Positions 34,446 through 43,129 of a DNA stretch of 64,000 bases are shown piece by piece. This DNA comes from Glycomyces lechevalierae (GTDB taxonomy: Bacteria; Actinomycetota; Actinomycetes; Mycobacteriales; Micromonosporaceae). The DNA is taken from positions 479,881 to 543,880 of the forward strand of contig NZ_JAPZVQ010000002.1 in NCBI RefSeq assembly GCF_027622945.1. Reading direction: 5' to 3'. A model generated the notes under the pieces. The model was given only the letters and a program-made list of their open reading frames with translations, had not been told where the DNA came from and ran no database searches. The position numbers were made by a program, and so were the translations under genes. Position 1 is the stretch's first letter. Every line of letters begins with the position of its first letter.

Positions 34446-34480
34446 CCGGCGCCCTGACGAGACGAGTGGCAGGGCGCCGG
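34446..34480. terminator. Bidirectional terminator after the YbaB genes
   Basis: A perfect 11-bp stem (CCGGCGCCCTG / CAGGGCGCCGG) with a 13-nt loop between the YbaB gene and the leftward transporter operon ending at 34488. Confidence 0.75.
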
Positions 34481-34487
34481 AAATCCG

Positions 34488-35324
34488 TTACTTCAGGCCC
34501 GAAGTCGAGAAGCCCTGCACGAAGAACCGCTGGAAGAACAGGAACATCAGCAGGACCGGCAGGATGAACAGGGTGCTGCCCGCGGCCAGGAGGTTCTGCA
34601 CCGGGAAGCCCTTCTCGTTCACGTACCCGGCGGTCATCGCGACCGCGAGCGTCGTGCGGTCGGAGCTCAGCAGCAGGCTCGGGGCGATGTAGTCGCCCCA
34701 GGCGGCGGTGAAGGTGAGCACCATGCACGCGGCCAGGACCGGCCAGGACTGCGGGATGAAGATCCGCCAGAAGATGCGCACGTGGCCGCAGCCGTCGAGG
34801 ATCGCGGCCTCCTCGAGCTCCTTCGGCATGCCGGAGAAGAACTGCCGGAACAGGAAGATCATGTACGCCGCGCCTGAGAGCCCCCACAGGATCCACGGCA
34901 CGTACGTGTCGACCAGGCCCATCTTCGCGAACATCAGATAGGTCGGGATGAGCGTGATGATGCCGGGCATCATCATCGTCGAGATGAGCAGCCCGAACCA
35001 GAACTTCTTGCCCGGGGCCGAGAGCCGCGCGAAGCCGTACGCCATCCACGCCGAGGAGATCGTGGTCAGCACCGCCGAGAGCGTGGCGAGGATGAGCGAG
35101 TTGCGGGCGTAGCCGAGGAAGTCGATGAACGTGATCGCGTCGATGTAGTTGTGCCACTGGGGCGTCGACGGGAGCAGCTGGATCGGGAAGACCGACAGCT
35201 CGTTCGGGGCCTTCAACGAGGTGAGGATGAGCCAGCCGAGCGGCCCGGAGAAGATCACCGCGAGGACGATCAGGCAGATGTACAGGGCCGTGACGCGGGC
35301 CCGGCGCGCGATGGTCTCGGTCAT
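34488..35324 (-). CDS. Carbohydrate ABC transporter permease (MalG type)
   Basis: A 278-residue permease with six membrane helices and the EAA loop MPKELEEAAILDGCGHVRIF, which contacts the ATPase. It belongs to the MalG/UgpE group of inner-membrane permeases for sugars. It starts 3 bp after the MalF-type gene. No ATPase gene is in the cluster, so a shared MsiK-type ATPase elsewhere is probably used, as is common in actinobacteria. Confidence 0.93.
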   Translation of the reverse strand: MTETIARRARVTALYICLIVLAVIFSGPLGWLILTSLKAPNELSVFPIQLLPSTPQWHNYIDAITFIDFLGYARNSLILATLSAVLTTISSAWMAYGFARLSAPGKKFWFGLLISTMMMPGIITLIPTYLMFAKMGLVDTYVPWILWGLSGAAYMIFLFRQFFSGMPKELEEAAILDGCGHVRIFWRIFIPQSWPVLAACMVLTFTAAWGDYIAPSLLLSSDRTTLAVAMTAGYVNEKGFPVQNLLAAGSTLFILPVLLMFLFFQRFFVQGFSTSGLK

Positions 35325-35327
35325 TGG

Positions 35328-36314
35328 TCAGTCCTTGCGTTCCGAGGGGTCGACGCCGCCGTAGAAGACCGCCCTGTTGCCGATCTTGAAGACCACGCCG
35401 GTGATGAGCAGCACGAACAGGAACAGCACCCACAGCAGGGCCGAGGCGTATCCGAAGTGGCTCTTGGCGAAGTACTCGGCGTAGACGTGCACCATGAAGA
35501 AGTAGTTGCCCTCGGGCACGGCCGTGACGGCGGCCGCGCCGTTGACGGGCGCGAGCAGCAGCGAGGGCACGAACACCTGGAGCGAGCCGATCACGCCGGT
35601 GACCACCTGGAAGAAGATGATCGGGCTGAGCAGCGGCAGGGTGATCCTGAAGAACGAGTAGACCGGGCCCGCACCGTCCACTTTGGCGGCTTCGAGGAGT
35701 TCCCGGGGCACGTCCTGCAGCGCGGCGAGCGAGACGATCATCGATCCGCCCACGCCCCACAGGATCATGAAGATCAGCACCATGCGCACGTAGGGGTCGG
35801 CGAGCCAGGAGATCGGCTCGCCGCCCGTGGCGCCGATCGCGGCGTTGGCGAAGCCCGCGTTCTTGTCGAAGATGATCTTGAACGTCAGGGCCGCGGCCAC
35901 GCCGGGCACGACGGCGGGCAGGTAGAACAGGGCCCGGAACAGCGCGCGGCCGCGGAAGTCGCGGTTGAGCAGGACCGCCATCGCGAGCCCGGCGGCGACG
36001 CCGGTGGGCACGGTGGCGAGCATGAAGACCATGGTGCGACCCAGGGACGCGATGGTCTGCTGGTCCTGGAACACCCTGACGTAGTTGTCGAGGCCCACAT
36101 AGGACCAGTTCGGGGAGAGCCCGTCGGTGTTGGTGAGGCTCATCCAGAACGCGTAGGCGAGCGGGAAGATCGTCAGCAGGACGAACCCCGCGATCCACGG
36201 CCCCACGAACAGGTAGAACGTGCGGGTGCGTTGGCCCGCCCGGCCGCGCTTCCCACTGCGCGGCCGGGCGGTTCCGGGGGGAGTGTCCCGCAGCGCTTCG
36301 AGCGTCGCGGTCAC
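35328..36314 (-). CDS. Carbohydrate ABC transporter permease (MalF type)
   Basis: A 328-residue permease of the MalF/UgpA group. A basic N-terminus of about 30 residues precedes six helices, and the EAA loop reads VPRELLEAAKVDGAGPVYSF. The GTG at 36314 overlaps the stop of the binding-protein gene (GTGA), which fixes the start. It forms the membrane channel with the MalG-type partner encoded next. Confidence 0.93.
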   Translation of the reverse strand: MTATLEALRDTPPGTARPRSGKRGRAGQRTRTFYLFVGPWIAGFVLLTIFPLAYAFWMSLTNTDGLSPNWSYVGLDNYVRVFQDQQTIASLGRTMVFMLATVPTGVAAGLAMAVLLNRDFRGRALFRALFYLPAVVPGVAAALTFKIIFDKNAGFANAAIGATGGEPISWLADPYVRMVLIFMILWGVGGSMIVSLAALQDVPRELLEAAKVDGAGPVYSFFRITLPLLSPIIFFQVVTGVIGSLQVFVPSLLLAPVNGAAAVTAVPEGNYFFMVHVYAEYFAKSHFGYASALLWVLFLFVLLITGVVFKIGNRAVFYGGVDPSERKD

Positions 36315-37681
36315 TTGACCAGCTCCTTGCCTTCGTCGATGAGGGCGTTCATGTCGTTGTTCAGCGTGTCGGCGAGCGCGGCGGCGCTGGTGCCGTCGTT
36401 GATCGCGTCGGGCAGGTACTGGTTGAGCACCGCGTCGAGCGCTTCGACCTTGACGTACGGGGTGAAGGACAGGACCTTGAAGTAGTCGGCCTCGGCGTCC
36501 TGGACGGTGAGCGCCTGGGCCTGGGCCGGGGTGCCGGTGGGCAGGTCGGCGCGGAGCGACAGGAGGCTCGGCAGGCCCCAGCCGCCGGCGGCGCGGTCCT
36601 TGGCGGGCTGGCCGCCCATGAACCACTCGAAGAGCTTCCAGGCGTCGTCGTGGTTCTTGGAGGCCTTGGGAATCCAGTAGCCGGTCGCGCCGAAGCAGGG
36701 GCTGATGCGCTCGGCGCCCATGACCGGGGCCGGGGCGAAGCGGGAGGTCTCGGCGAGCGCGGGCTCGGCCGCGATCGAGCCGCCGAACCAGTAGCCGGAC
36801 CAGCTCATCGCGAGGCGGCCGGTCTGGTACGGGGGCCAGTCCCAGCCGTCGGGGTTGGGCTCGACGGGGCTGAAGCCGACCCTGGCGCGGGCGTAGTCGA
36901 GGTACCAGGAGAGGGCCTGCTGCCCTTCGGGCGAGGAGAAGTCGAGGGAGCCGAGGTCGTCGGCGAAGAGGCTGCCGCCGGCGGAGGCGGTCATGTTGAC
37001 CATGGTGATGAAGAGGCCGAGGCCGCCCGCGGAGAGGCCGTAGACGGAGGTCGTGTCGCCGTCCTTCTGGGTGAGCTGCTTGCCCAGCTCGAGCCACTGG
37101 TCGTAGGTGACCGGCTCGGTGTCGGAGAGGTAATCGACGCCGGCGGCGTCGAACAGCGCGGTGTTGTACCAGATCATGGCGTCCTGGGAGTAGTCCTTCG
37201 CCAGGCCGTAGCGCGGGCCCTTGCCCTGGACGGAGCCGTCGTAGCGCCACACGTCGTTGATCGGGTCGATGTCGTCCTCTTTGAGCAGTTCGCTCTTCGC
37301 GAAGTAGTCGTCGAGGGGCAGGGCGAGGTCGCGGGCCACGATATACGGCGTCTCGACGGCGCCGAGGCCGCGGACGAGGTCGGGGGCGGTGCCGCTGGCG
37401 AGCATCGCGGTGAGTTTGGTGGTGTCGACCTCGACGCGCTTGATCTTGAGGCCCAGGGCCGCTTCGGCGGCCTTGATGTCGATCTCGTTCTCCGGGGCCA
37501 TGACCGTGAGGGTCGTCTTGCCGCCGTCCGAGCCGCCTGCCGAAGGGGCGCAGGCGGAGAGGGCTCCGGCGCCGGCCGCGGCGGCCGCGCCGAGGGCGGT
37601 GCCGCGCATCAGCGAACGACGGGACAGCTCCGTCTTGGACGGTGCCGCCTGGGACGCCGTCGTCCCGAGGGATCCACGCAT
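36311..37681 (-). CDS. Sugar-binding lipoprotein of an ABC importer
   Basis: A 456-residue extracellular solute-binding protein (family 1). The N-terminal signal has a twin arginine (SRRSLMRG, residues 20-27), an Ala-rich hydrophobic core and a lipobox LSAC with Cys44, so it is probably a Tat-exported lipoprotein. The mature part has the two-lobe binding-protein pattern, including YSQDAMIWYNTALFDAAGVD. GAAAGG lies 9 nt before the ATG at 37681. It is first in the operon with two permeases and faces the ROK regulator gene, so the ligand is likely a sugar or sugar acid related to galactose or galactonate. Confidence 0.92.
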   Translation of the reverse strand: MRGSLGTTASQAAPSKTELSRRSLMRGTALGAAAAAGAGALSACAPSAGGSDGGKTTLTVMAPENEIDIKAAEAALGLKIKRVEVDTTKLTAMLASGTAPDLVRGLGAVETPYIVARDLALPLDDYFAKSELLKEDDIDPINDVWRYDGSVQGKGPRYGLAKDYSQDAMIWYNTALFDAAGVDYLSDTEPVTYDQWLELGKQLTQKDGDTTSVYGLSAGGLGLFITMVNMTASAGGSLFADDLGSLDFSSPEGQQALSWYLDYARARVGFSPVEPNPDGWDWPPYQTGRLAMSWSGYWFGGSIAAEPALAETSRFAPAPVMGAERISPCFGATGYWIPKASKNHDDAWKLFEWFMGGQPAKDRAAGGWGLPSLLSLRADLPTGTPAQAQALTVQDAEADYFKVLSFTPYVKVEALDAVLNQYLPDAINDGTSAAALADTLNNDMNALIDEGKELVK

Positions 37682-37760
37682 GGGTTTTCGCCTTTCAGGG
37701 AAGGGGTACGAAAGTCTGTGGACGAAGGCTAGCTCCACTCACATAAGTACGTCAATAGTC

Positions 37761-37791
37761 TTGACACAGATTTATGAGCGGGTTGTATGAT
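37761..37791 (+). promoter_or_regulatory. ROK gene promoter in the divergent transporter/ROK region
   Basis: TTGACA at 37761 and TATGAT at 37786-37791 (19-bp spacer); the ATG at 37798 is 6 nt after the -10 box, so the ROK mRNA is probably leaderless. The surrounding A/T-rich stretch 37739-37791 is the only unusually A/T-rich DNA between the divergent operons and is the likely operator region. Confidence 0.5.
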
Positions 37792-37797
37792 CGGCGC

Positions 37798-39027
37798 ATG
37801 CCCCGGACGAAGAGCGGATCCCTCCAGTCACTGCGCCGGGCGAACCAGGAACGACTGCTGACCCTCTTGCTGCGCAAGGGGCCCACGCACCGCGCCGAAC
37901 TCGCCCGTCGCGCCGACCTGTCCCGTACCACCGTGTCGACCATCGTTACCGAACTGATGTCGCGCGGCCTGGTGATCGAGCAGGACGGCGACCCCGACGG
38001 GGACGGCCGCGCCAAAGAGACGCTCGCGATCAATCCGGGCGCGGCCGTCGCGCTCGGCCTCGACTTCACCTTCGACCACGTCTGGGTGCACCTCTCCGAC
38101 TTGGCGCACAACGAGATCGCGGGCGCCGGCCGGGCCGTGGACCCCGATCTGGGCTGGGCGGAGCGGATCGACGTCGCCGCCGACCTCCTCGACGCCCTCA
38201 TCGCCGAGCACGCGCTCGACCGGGGACGGATCGTGGGCGCCGGCATCGGCCTGCCCGGGCCCATCGAGAAGGCGACCGGGATCGTCTCCACGTCCCTCCC
38301 CGACCAGCCGTGGTCCCATGTGCACGCCGCGGACGAGTTCCAGCGGCGCCTGCGCCTGCCGGTCGCCATCGAGAACAACACCCGGCTCGAGGCCGTCGCC
38401 GAGGCCTACAGCGGCGCGGGCCGCGGGGTCCGCGACCTCATGTACGTGGGCCTGTCCAGCGGCATCGCCGCCGGGCTCATCCTCGACGGCCGGGTCTTCC
38501 GCGGCTCGGTGGGCGCCGCCGGGGAGCTCGGCCACACGTCGGTCCATGTCGACGGACCGGCGTGCCCGTGCGGCAACCGCGGCTGCCTCGTCCTCCACGC
38601 CGGCATCCCGGCCGTGCTCGCCGCGCTGCGGCCCCACTTGGGCGCCAAGGCGACCGTGGAGGACGTGCTCGCCGCCGCCGCGGCGGGCGACCGCGCCTGC
38701 GAGGGCGTGCTCGCGGACGTCGGCCAGATGACCGGCCGCGTGCTCGCCAGCCTCTGCAACCTGCTCAACCCCGAGCGCATCGTCGTCGGCGGCGAGCTCT
38801 CCCGCGCCGGCGAAGTGCTCCTCGACCCGCTGCGCACCGCCATCCGCCGGTACGCGCTCACCCTCGTGCGCGAGGTCGACGTCGTCCCCGCCGCCCTCGA
38901 CCTCGGCGCCCGCGCCGGAGCGGTCGGCGGCGCGGCCCTCATCCTCCGCGAGCGCCCCGGCCTCGCCTCGGCCCTCGTCGACCTCACCGAACCGCAGGCG
39001 GGCAAGCCGCCCGGCGACGGGCGATAG
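37798..39027 (+). CDS. ROK family transcriptional regulator
   Basis: A 409-residue NagC-like regulator. The N-terminal winged helix (about residues 12-62: RLLTLLLRKGPTHRAELARR and DLSRTTVSTIVTELMSRGLV) is followed by a ROK sugar-binding domain. The zinc motif is GHTSV with CPCGNRGC (Cys256, 258 and 263); the Glu that usually follows, important in the sugar site, reads Val here. The ATP-site glycine pattern is partly lost, as in other ROK repressors. It is divergent from the importer and directly upstream of the SDR and galactonate dehydratase genes, so it probably controls both. Confidence 0.9.
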   Translation: MPRTKSGSLQSLRRANQERLLTLLLRKGPTHRAELARRADLSRTTVSTIVTELMSRGLVIEQDGDPDGDGRAKETLAINPGAAVALGLDFTFDHVWVHLSDLAHNEIAGAGRAVDPDLGWAERIDVAADLLDALIAEHALDRGRIVGAGIGLPGPIEKATGIVSTSLPDQPWSHVHAADEFQRRLRLPVAIENNTRLEAVAEAYSGAGRGVRDLMYVGLSSGIAAGLILDGRVFRGSVGAAGELGHTSVHVDGPACPCGNRGCLVLHAGIPAVLAALRPHLGAKATVEDVLAAAAAGDRACEGVLADVGQMTGRVLASLCNLLNPERIVVGGELSRAGEVLLDPLRTAIRRYALTLVREVDVVPAALDLGARAGAVGGAALILRERPGLASALVDLTEPQAGKPPGDGR

Positions 39028-39036
39028 GGTCGCCGC

Positions 39037-39774
39037 ATGAATCGATTCGAGGGCAAAGTCGCTGTCGTCACCGGGGGCGCGAAAGGCATCGGGGCCGCCA
39101 CCGCGCGGCGCCTCGCGAGCGAGGGCGCGGTCGTGTACGTCGCCGACGTCGACCGCGAGCACGGCGAGAAGACCGCGGCCGACATCGGCGGGAACGTCCA
39201 CTTCGTCCACTGCGACGTCGGCAGCAGTGCCGACTGGGCGGCACTCGCCGCCGAGATCGAAGGCGGCCAGGGCAAGGTCGACGTGTTCGTCTCCAACGCC
39301 TACGCGATCCGCTTCGGCCCCGCGCACCTGCTCGACGAGGACGACTGGGACCGCACCCTCGAGGTCACCCTGAAAGCGCTCTACCTGGGCTTCAAAGCCC
39401 TCACGCCGCTCGCCCCCGCGACCGGCGCGGCCGTCGTCGCCGTCTCCTCCGTGCACGCCCACGCGTCGTTCCCCGGGTTCGCCGCGTACGCCGCCGCGAA
39501 GGGCGGCGTCAGCGCGCTCGCACGGCAGCTCGCCATCGAGTACGCCCCCGGCGTGCGCGTCAACACCGTCGTCCCCGGCCCCATCCTCACGCCCCAATGG
39601 GACGGCGTCCCGGCCGAGAGCATCGCCGACGAATCGGGACGCACCCTCCTGGGGCGCATGGGCGGCGCCGAAGAAGTCGCCGCCGCCGTCGCCTTCCTCG
39701 CCTCCGACGAGGCCGGTTTCATCACCGGAGCCGAACTCCCCGTCGACGGCGGCTGGCTCATCCGGCACCGCTGA
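39037..39774 (+). CDS. SDR family oxidoreductase, probable sugar dehydrogenase
   Basis: A 245-residue classical SDR. It has TGGAKGIGAATA, VADVD (Asp favouring NAD), VSNAYA in place of the usual NNAG, catalytic Ser in VAVSSVHAH, YAAAK, and SGAELPVDGG-like GAELPVDGG at the end. Placed between the ROK regulator and galactonate dehydratase, it probably oxidises the sugar to its lactone; that is context only. TAGGGT followed by 6 nt and ATG at 39037 suggests its own leaderless promoter. Confidence 0.85.
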   Translation: MNRFEGKVAVVTGGAKGIGAATARRLASEGAVVYVADVDREHGEKTAADIGGNVHFVHCDVGSSADWAALAAEIEGGQGKVDVFVSNAYAIRFGPAHLLDEDDWDRTLEVTLKALYLGFKALTPLAPATGAAVVAVSSVHAHASFPGFAAYAAAKGGVSALARQLAIEYAPGVRVNTVVPGPILTPQWDGVPAESIADESGRTLLGRMGGAEEVAAAVAFLASDEAGFITGAELPVDGGWLIRHR

Positions 39775-39805
39775 CCCCACAGCTCCACAAGAGATAGAGG
39801 TTCCC

Positions 39806-40951
39806 TTGAACATCGCCAGAATCGAGACCTTCTTCGTCCGGCCCCGCTGGCTCTTCGTACGCGTCGAGACCGACGACGGCCTCGTCGGCTGGGGCGAGCC
39901 GATCGTCGAGGGCCGCGCCGAAGCCGTCGCCAGCGTCGTCGAAGCCCTCGCCGACCGCCTCATCGGCGCGGACGCCACCCGCATCGAGGACCACTGGCAG
40001 GTCATGACCAAGGGCGGCTTCTACCGGGGCGGACCGGTGCTCTCCAGCGCCGTCGCCGGCATCGACCAGGCCCTGTGGGACCTCAAGGGCAAGGCCCTCG
40101 GCGTGCCCGTCTACGAACTGCTCGGCGGCGCCGTGCGCGACACCGCCCGCGTATACACCTGGATCGGCGGCGACTCCGCCCAGGCCCTCGCCGAGGACGC
40201 CTTGCGCGCCAAGGAGAACGGCTTCGACGCCGTCAAGTGCAACGCCTCCGCGCAGATCGGGCACATCGAGACCGCCGCGCAGGTGCACCGCATCGTCGAC
40301 CAGTTCACGGAGCTCCGCGCCGCCGTGGGCGACGACTTCGACTTCGCAATCGACTTCCACGGCCGCTTCTCGACTGCCATGGCCCGCCGCGTCCTCCCGC
40401 TGCTCGAACCGCTGTTCCCGCTGTTCGTCGAGGAGACGGTCCTCCCCGAGTTCTCCCGCGACCTGGGAGCGGTCACCGCGAGCACCTCGATCCCGATCGC
40501 CACCGGCGAGCGGCTCTACTCGCGCTGGGACTACCGGGACGTGCTCTCCACCGGCATCGCGGTCGCGCAGCCGGACCTCTCGCACGCGGGCGGCATCTCC
40601 GAGGTGCGGCGCATCGCGGCCATGGCCGAGGCGTACGACGTGGCGCTGGCCCCGCACTGCCCGCTCGGGCCGATCGCGCTCGCCGCGAGCCTGCAGGTGG
40701 ACTTCGCGTCGCCGAACTTCCTCATCCAGGAGCAGAGCCTCGGCATCCACTACAACCGGGACAACGACCTGCTCGACTACCTCGTGGACCCGGCGGTGTT
40801 CGCGTTCACGGACGGGTACGTCGAGCGGCCCACCGGGCCCGGCCTGGGCATCGAGGTCGACGAGGCGGCGGTGCGCAAGGCCGCCGAGGACCCGCACCGG
40901 TGGCGCAACGAGATCTGGCGCCTGAAGGACGGCTCGTTCGCCGAGTGGTGA
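39806..40951 (+). CDS. dgoD: D-galactonate dehydratase
   Basis: A 381-residue enolase-superfamily enzyme very similar along its length to E. coli DgoD: WGEP near residue 35, GFYRGGP, AGIDQALWDLKGKALGVPV, a metal ligand Asp in IDFHGR, Glu in FVEETV, TGER, QPDLSHAGGI, the catalytic His in LAPHCPLGPIALA, and the ending RLKDGSFAEW. It dehydrates galactonate to 2-keto-3-deoxygalactonate. The start is TTG at 39806 with AGAGG 5 nt upstream. It lies 31 bp after the SDR gene. Genes for the following kinase and aldolase are not in the window. Confidence 0.88.
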   Translation: MNIARIETFFVRPRWLFVRVETDDGLVGWGEPIVEGRAEAVASVVEALADRLIGADATRIEDHWQVMTKGGFYRGGPVLSSAVAGIDQALWDLKGKALGVPVYELLGGAVRDTARVYTWIGGDSAQALAEDALRAKENGFDAVKCNASAQIGHIETAAQVHRIVDQFTELRAAVGDDFDFAIDFHGRFSTAMARRVLPLLEPLFPLFVEETVLPEFSRDLGAVTASTSIPIATGERLYSRWDYRDVLSTGIAVAQPDLSHAGGISEVRRIAAMAEAYDVALAPHCPLGPIALAASLQVDFASPNFLIQEQSLGIHYNRDNDLLDYLVDPAVFAFTDGYVERPTGPGLGIEVDEAAVRKAAEDPHRWRNEIWRLKDGSFAEW

Positions 40952-40962
40952 GGTGCAACGAG

Positions 40963-40995
40963 AAGGGCTCCCGCCGCGATGCGACGGGAGCCCTT
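40963..40995. terminator. Terminator after dgoD
   Basis: An 11-bp perfect stem (AAGGGCTCCCG / CGGGAGCCCTT) with an 11-nt loop between the convergent genes ending at 40951 and 41018. Confidence 0.75.
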
Positions 40996-41017
40996 GCCGT
41001 TCAACCGGTCTGAAGTC

Positions 41018-41782
41018 CTACTCGAACCCGCCGAAGTCGCCTCCGCCGAAGTCCCCGCCTCCGAAATCGCCGCCGTCGCCGCCGCCCATGTCGCCGCCGC
41101 CGTCGCCGCCCATGTCGCCGCCGTCAGCGCCCGCGTCCCCGCCGTCACCGCTGTAGTCGCTGCCTTCGATCGCGCCCATCGCGTAGGCGGGGGCGATCAT
41201 CGCGTCGAAGACCATCATGCCGACGAACACGCCCGCGGCGCCCGCGAGCGCGGGCTGCCACCAGGGCGTGTTGTACCAGCCGGCGGGCACGGGACGGCCG
41301 TCGACGCGGCCGCCCGGGTAGTAGTGGCGGTTCTCGTCGCTCGGGTCCGGCGAACCGGTGTAGGTGCGGCCCTCGACCTCGGCGCTGACCGGCTCGGTGA
41401 GCGCGCCGGTGCGGCGCTTGCCGACCAGGGACGGCACTTCGGGACCGGGGTCGATGCCCATCGCGGTGCGGGCGGCCCGCACGTACAGGAGGCCTTCGAT
41501 GGCGGTCTCGGCGACGAGCCGGTACTGGTTGATCGTGCGCGCCGACTCGAGCTGCGAGCCCGCGGCGGTGTAGCGCTCGCCGGCGTCGGCGAGGGCCTGG
41601 CCCGCGGCGAGGTCGTCCCCCGGGGCGACGAGGTTCATGGTCTGGCCGCCGAGGCGCTCGTAGAGGCGGCGGGCCTCGGCCTCGGCGTCGGCGAGTTCGG
41701 CCACCGCCCGCTTCTTATTGGACTGCACCACGAAGAAGATGACGACGATCGCGACGACCAGCAGGGTCAACCACAGCTCCAT
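41018..41782 (-). CDS. Membrane protein with Gly/Asp/Phe-rich tail
   Basis: A 254-residue protein. A membrane helix at residues 3-19 is followed by a helical region with Ala/Glu repeats (25-100), a polar segment (110-170), a second helix (about 173-197) and a low-complexity tail of about 50 residues made of Gly, Asp and Phe (repeats such as GGDF). Similar proteins occur in actinobacteria with no known function; the tail may be disordered and sticky. It is divergent from rmuC and ends near the dgoD terminator. Confidence 0.65.
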   Translation of the reverse strand: MELWLTLLVVAIVVIFFVVQSNKKRAVAELADAEAEARRLYERLGGQTMNLVAPGDDLAAGQALADAGERYTAAGSQLESARTINQYRLVAETAIEGLLYVRAARTAMGIDPGPEVPSLVGKRRTGALTEPVSAEVEGRTYTGSPDPSDENRHYYPGGRVDGRPVPAGWYNTPWWQPALAGAAGVFVGMMVFDAMIAPAYAMGAIEGSDYSGDGGDAGADGGDMGGDGGGDMGGGDGGDFGGGDFGGGDFGGFE

Positions 41783-41823
41783 GTCCCGAGCCTACCCGCG
41801 GTCGCGCGCCTACACTGGCCCGT

Positions 41824-42963
41824 ATGACGTGGGTCCTATTGGCGGTGGTGTGCCTGGCGGCGGGCGGTTTCGGCGGCTGGTTCGCGGGGCGGTCGCGGCA
41901 GGCGGCCGAGCTGGCGGCGGCCACGGCCCGCCTGGAGGCGGCGGCGGACAACGAGCAGCGGCTCGAGGCGACGTTGAAGGCCGTCGCGTACGAGGCCACG
42001 GACCATTCGCGGCAGGCCGTCGGGCAGGTGCTCGCGCCGATCGCGGAGACGTTGGCGCGCTACGAGAACCGTCTCGGCGATGTGGAGCGCGCCCGGGTGG
42101 ACGCGTACGCGCAGTTGCGGATCCAGCTCTCGGGGGTCGCGGACATCTCGGAGGACCTGCGGGAGCAGACCGGGCGGCTGCTGGGGGCGCTGCGGTCGCC
42201 GCAGGTGCGCGGGCAGTGGGGCGAGGTGCAGCTGCGGCGGATCGTCGAGGCGGCCGGGATGGTCGAGCACTGCGACTTCTCCGAGCAGCACTCGGGACTC
42301 GTCGACGGGCGCGGGGTGCGGCCCGACCTCGTCGTGCGGCTCTCGGGCGGGCGGACGCTCGTGGTGGACGCGAAGGCGCCGCTGCAGTCGTACCTGCAGG
42401 CGCTCGAGTCGGAGGACGAGGCGGGACGCGACCAGTTGCTGCGGATGCACGCGAAGCATCTGCGGCGGCATGTGGAGTCGTTGGCGGGCAAGGAGTACTG
42501 GCGGGCGTTCGAGGACACGCCGGAGATGGTGGTGCTGTTCGTGCCGGCCGACGCGTTCCTGGACGCGGCGCTGCGGGGCGACCCGGCGCTGCTGGAGGAC
42601 TCGTTCGCGCGGGGCGTGGTGATCGCTTCGCCCGCGACGCTGATGGCGCTGCTGCGGACGGTGGCGCACACGTGGCGGCAGGAGGCGCTCGCGCAGCACG
42701 CCAAGGAGGTGCACAAGCTGGGGCGCGAACTCCACGAGCGGCTGGGCGCGGTCGCGGGCCACTTCTCGCGGCTCGGCTCGTCTTTGGAGGCGGCGGTGGG
42801 GTCGTACAACGCGGCCGTCGCGAGCGTCGAATCGCGGCTCCTGGTGACCGCGCGGCGCTTCAGCGAACTCGAGGTCGCGGGCGAACCGCCGGAGTCCCCG
42901 GCACCGGTGATCACGCCGACGCGGAAGCCCAGTTGGGAAGCGGTGGAGGACTACCGGGCCTGA
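41824..42963 (+). CDS. rmuC: RmuC-family DNA recombination protein
   Basis: A 379-residue RmuC homologue. An N-terminal membrane helix (residues 4-22) is followed by a coiled coil and a nuclease-like domain: RSPQVRGQWGEVQLRRIVE, PDLVVRLSGGRTLVVDAKAP and a segment FVPADAFLDAAL. RmuC proteins limit recombination at inverted repeats by an unclear nuclease-related mechanism. The ATG at 41824 lies 7 nt after TACACT, with no clear Shine-Dalgarno. Confidence 0.9.
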   Translation: MTWVLLAVVCLAAGGFGGWFAGRSRQAAELAAATARLEAAADNEQRLEATLKAVAYEATDHSRQAVGQVLAPIAETLARYENRLGDVERARVDAYAQLRIQLSGVADISEDLREQTGRLLGALRSPQVRGQWGEVQLRRIVEAAGMVEHCDFSEQHSGLVDGRGVRPDLVVRLSGGRTLVVDAKAPLQSYLQALESEDEAGRDQLLRMHAKHLRRHVESLAGKEYWRAFEDTPEMVVLFVPADAFLDAALRGDPALLEDSFARGVVIASPATLMALLRTVAHTWRQEALAQHAKEVHKLGRELHERLGAVAGHFSRLGSSLEAAVGSYNAAVASVESRLLVTARRFSELEVAGEPPESPAPVITPTRKPSWEAVEDYRA

Positions 42964-42973
42964 CGAACCCGCC

Positions 42974-42989
42974 CGGGGGCAGTCCCCCG
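42974..42989 (+). terminator. Small hairpin after rmuC
   Basis: A 6-bp stem CGGGGG / CCCCCG with a 4-nt loop just after the rmuC stop. Confidence 0.4.
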
Positions 42990-43091
42990 CCCTCCCAGGG
43001 GGGCGACCCCAGGCCAAGTCTCTCGCCGGGGTCCGACAGAACACCCCGGTTCTTACCGTCGTAAGGAAAAGTGTCACCCGAAAGAGGTCGC

Positions 43092-43109
43092 CGCGGCGCT
43101 GACGCCGCG
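43092..43109 (-). terminator. Small hairpin after ispH
   Basis: A 7-bp stem CGCGGCG / CGCCGCG with a 4-nt loop, 21 bp beyond the leftward ispH stop. Confidence 0.4.
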
Positions 43110-43129
43110 ACGCCCCGCGTCGTCGGCGC

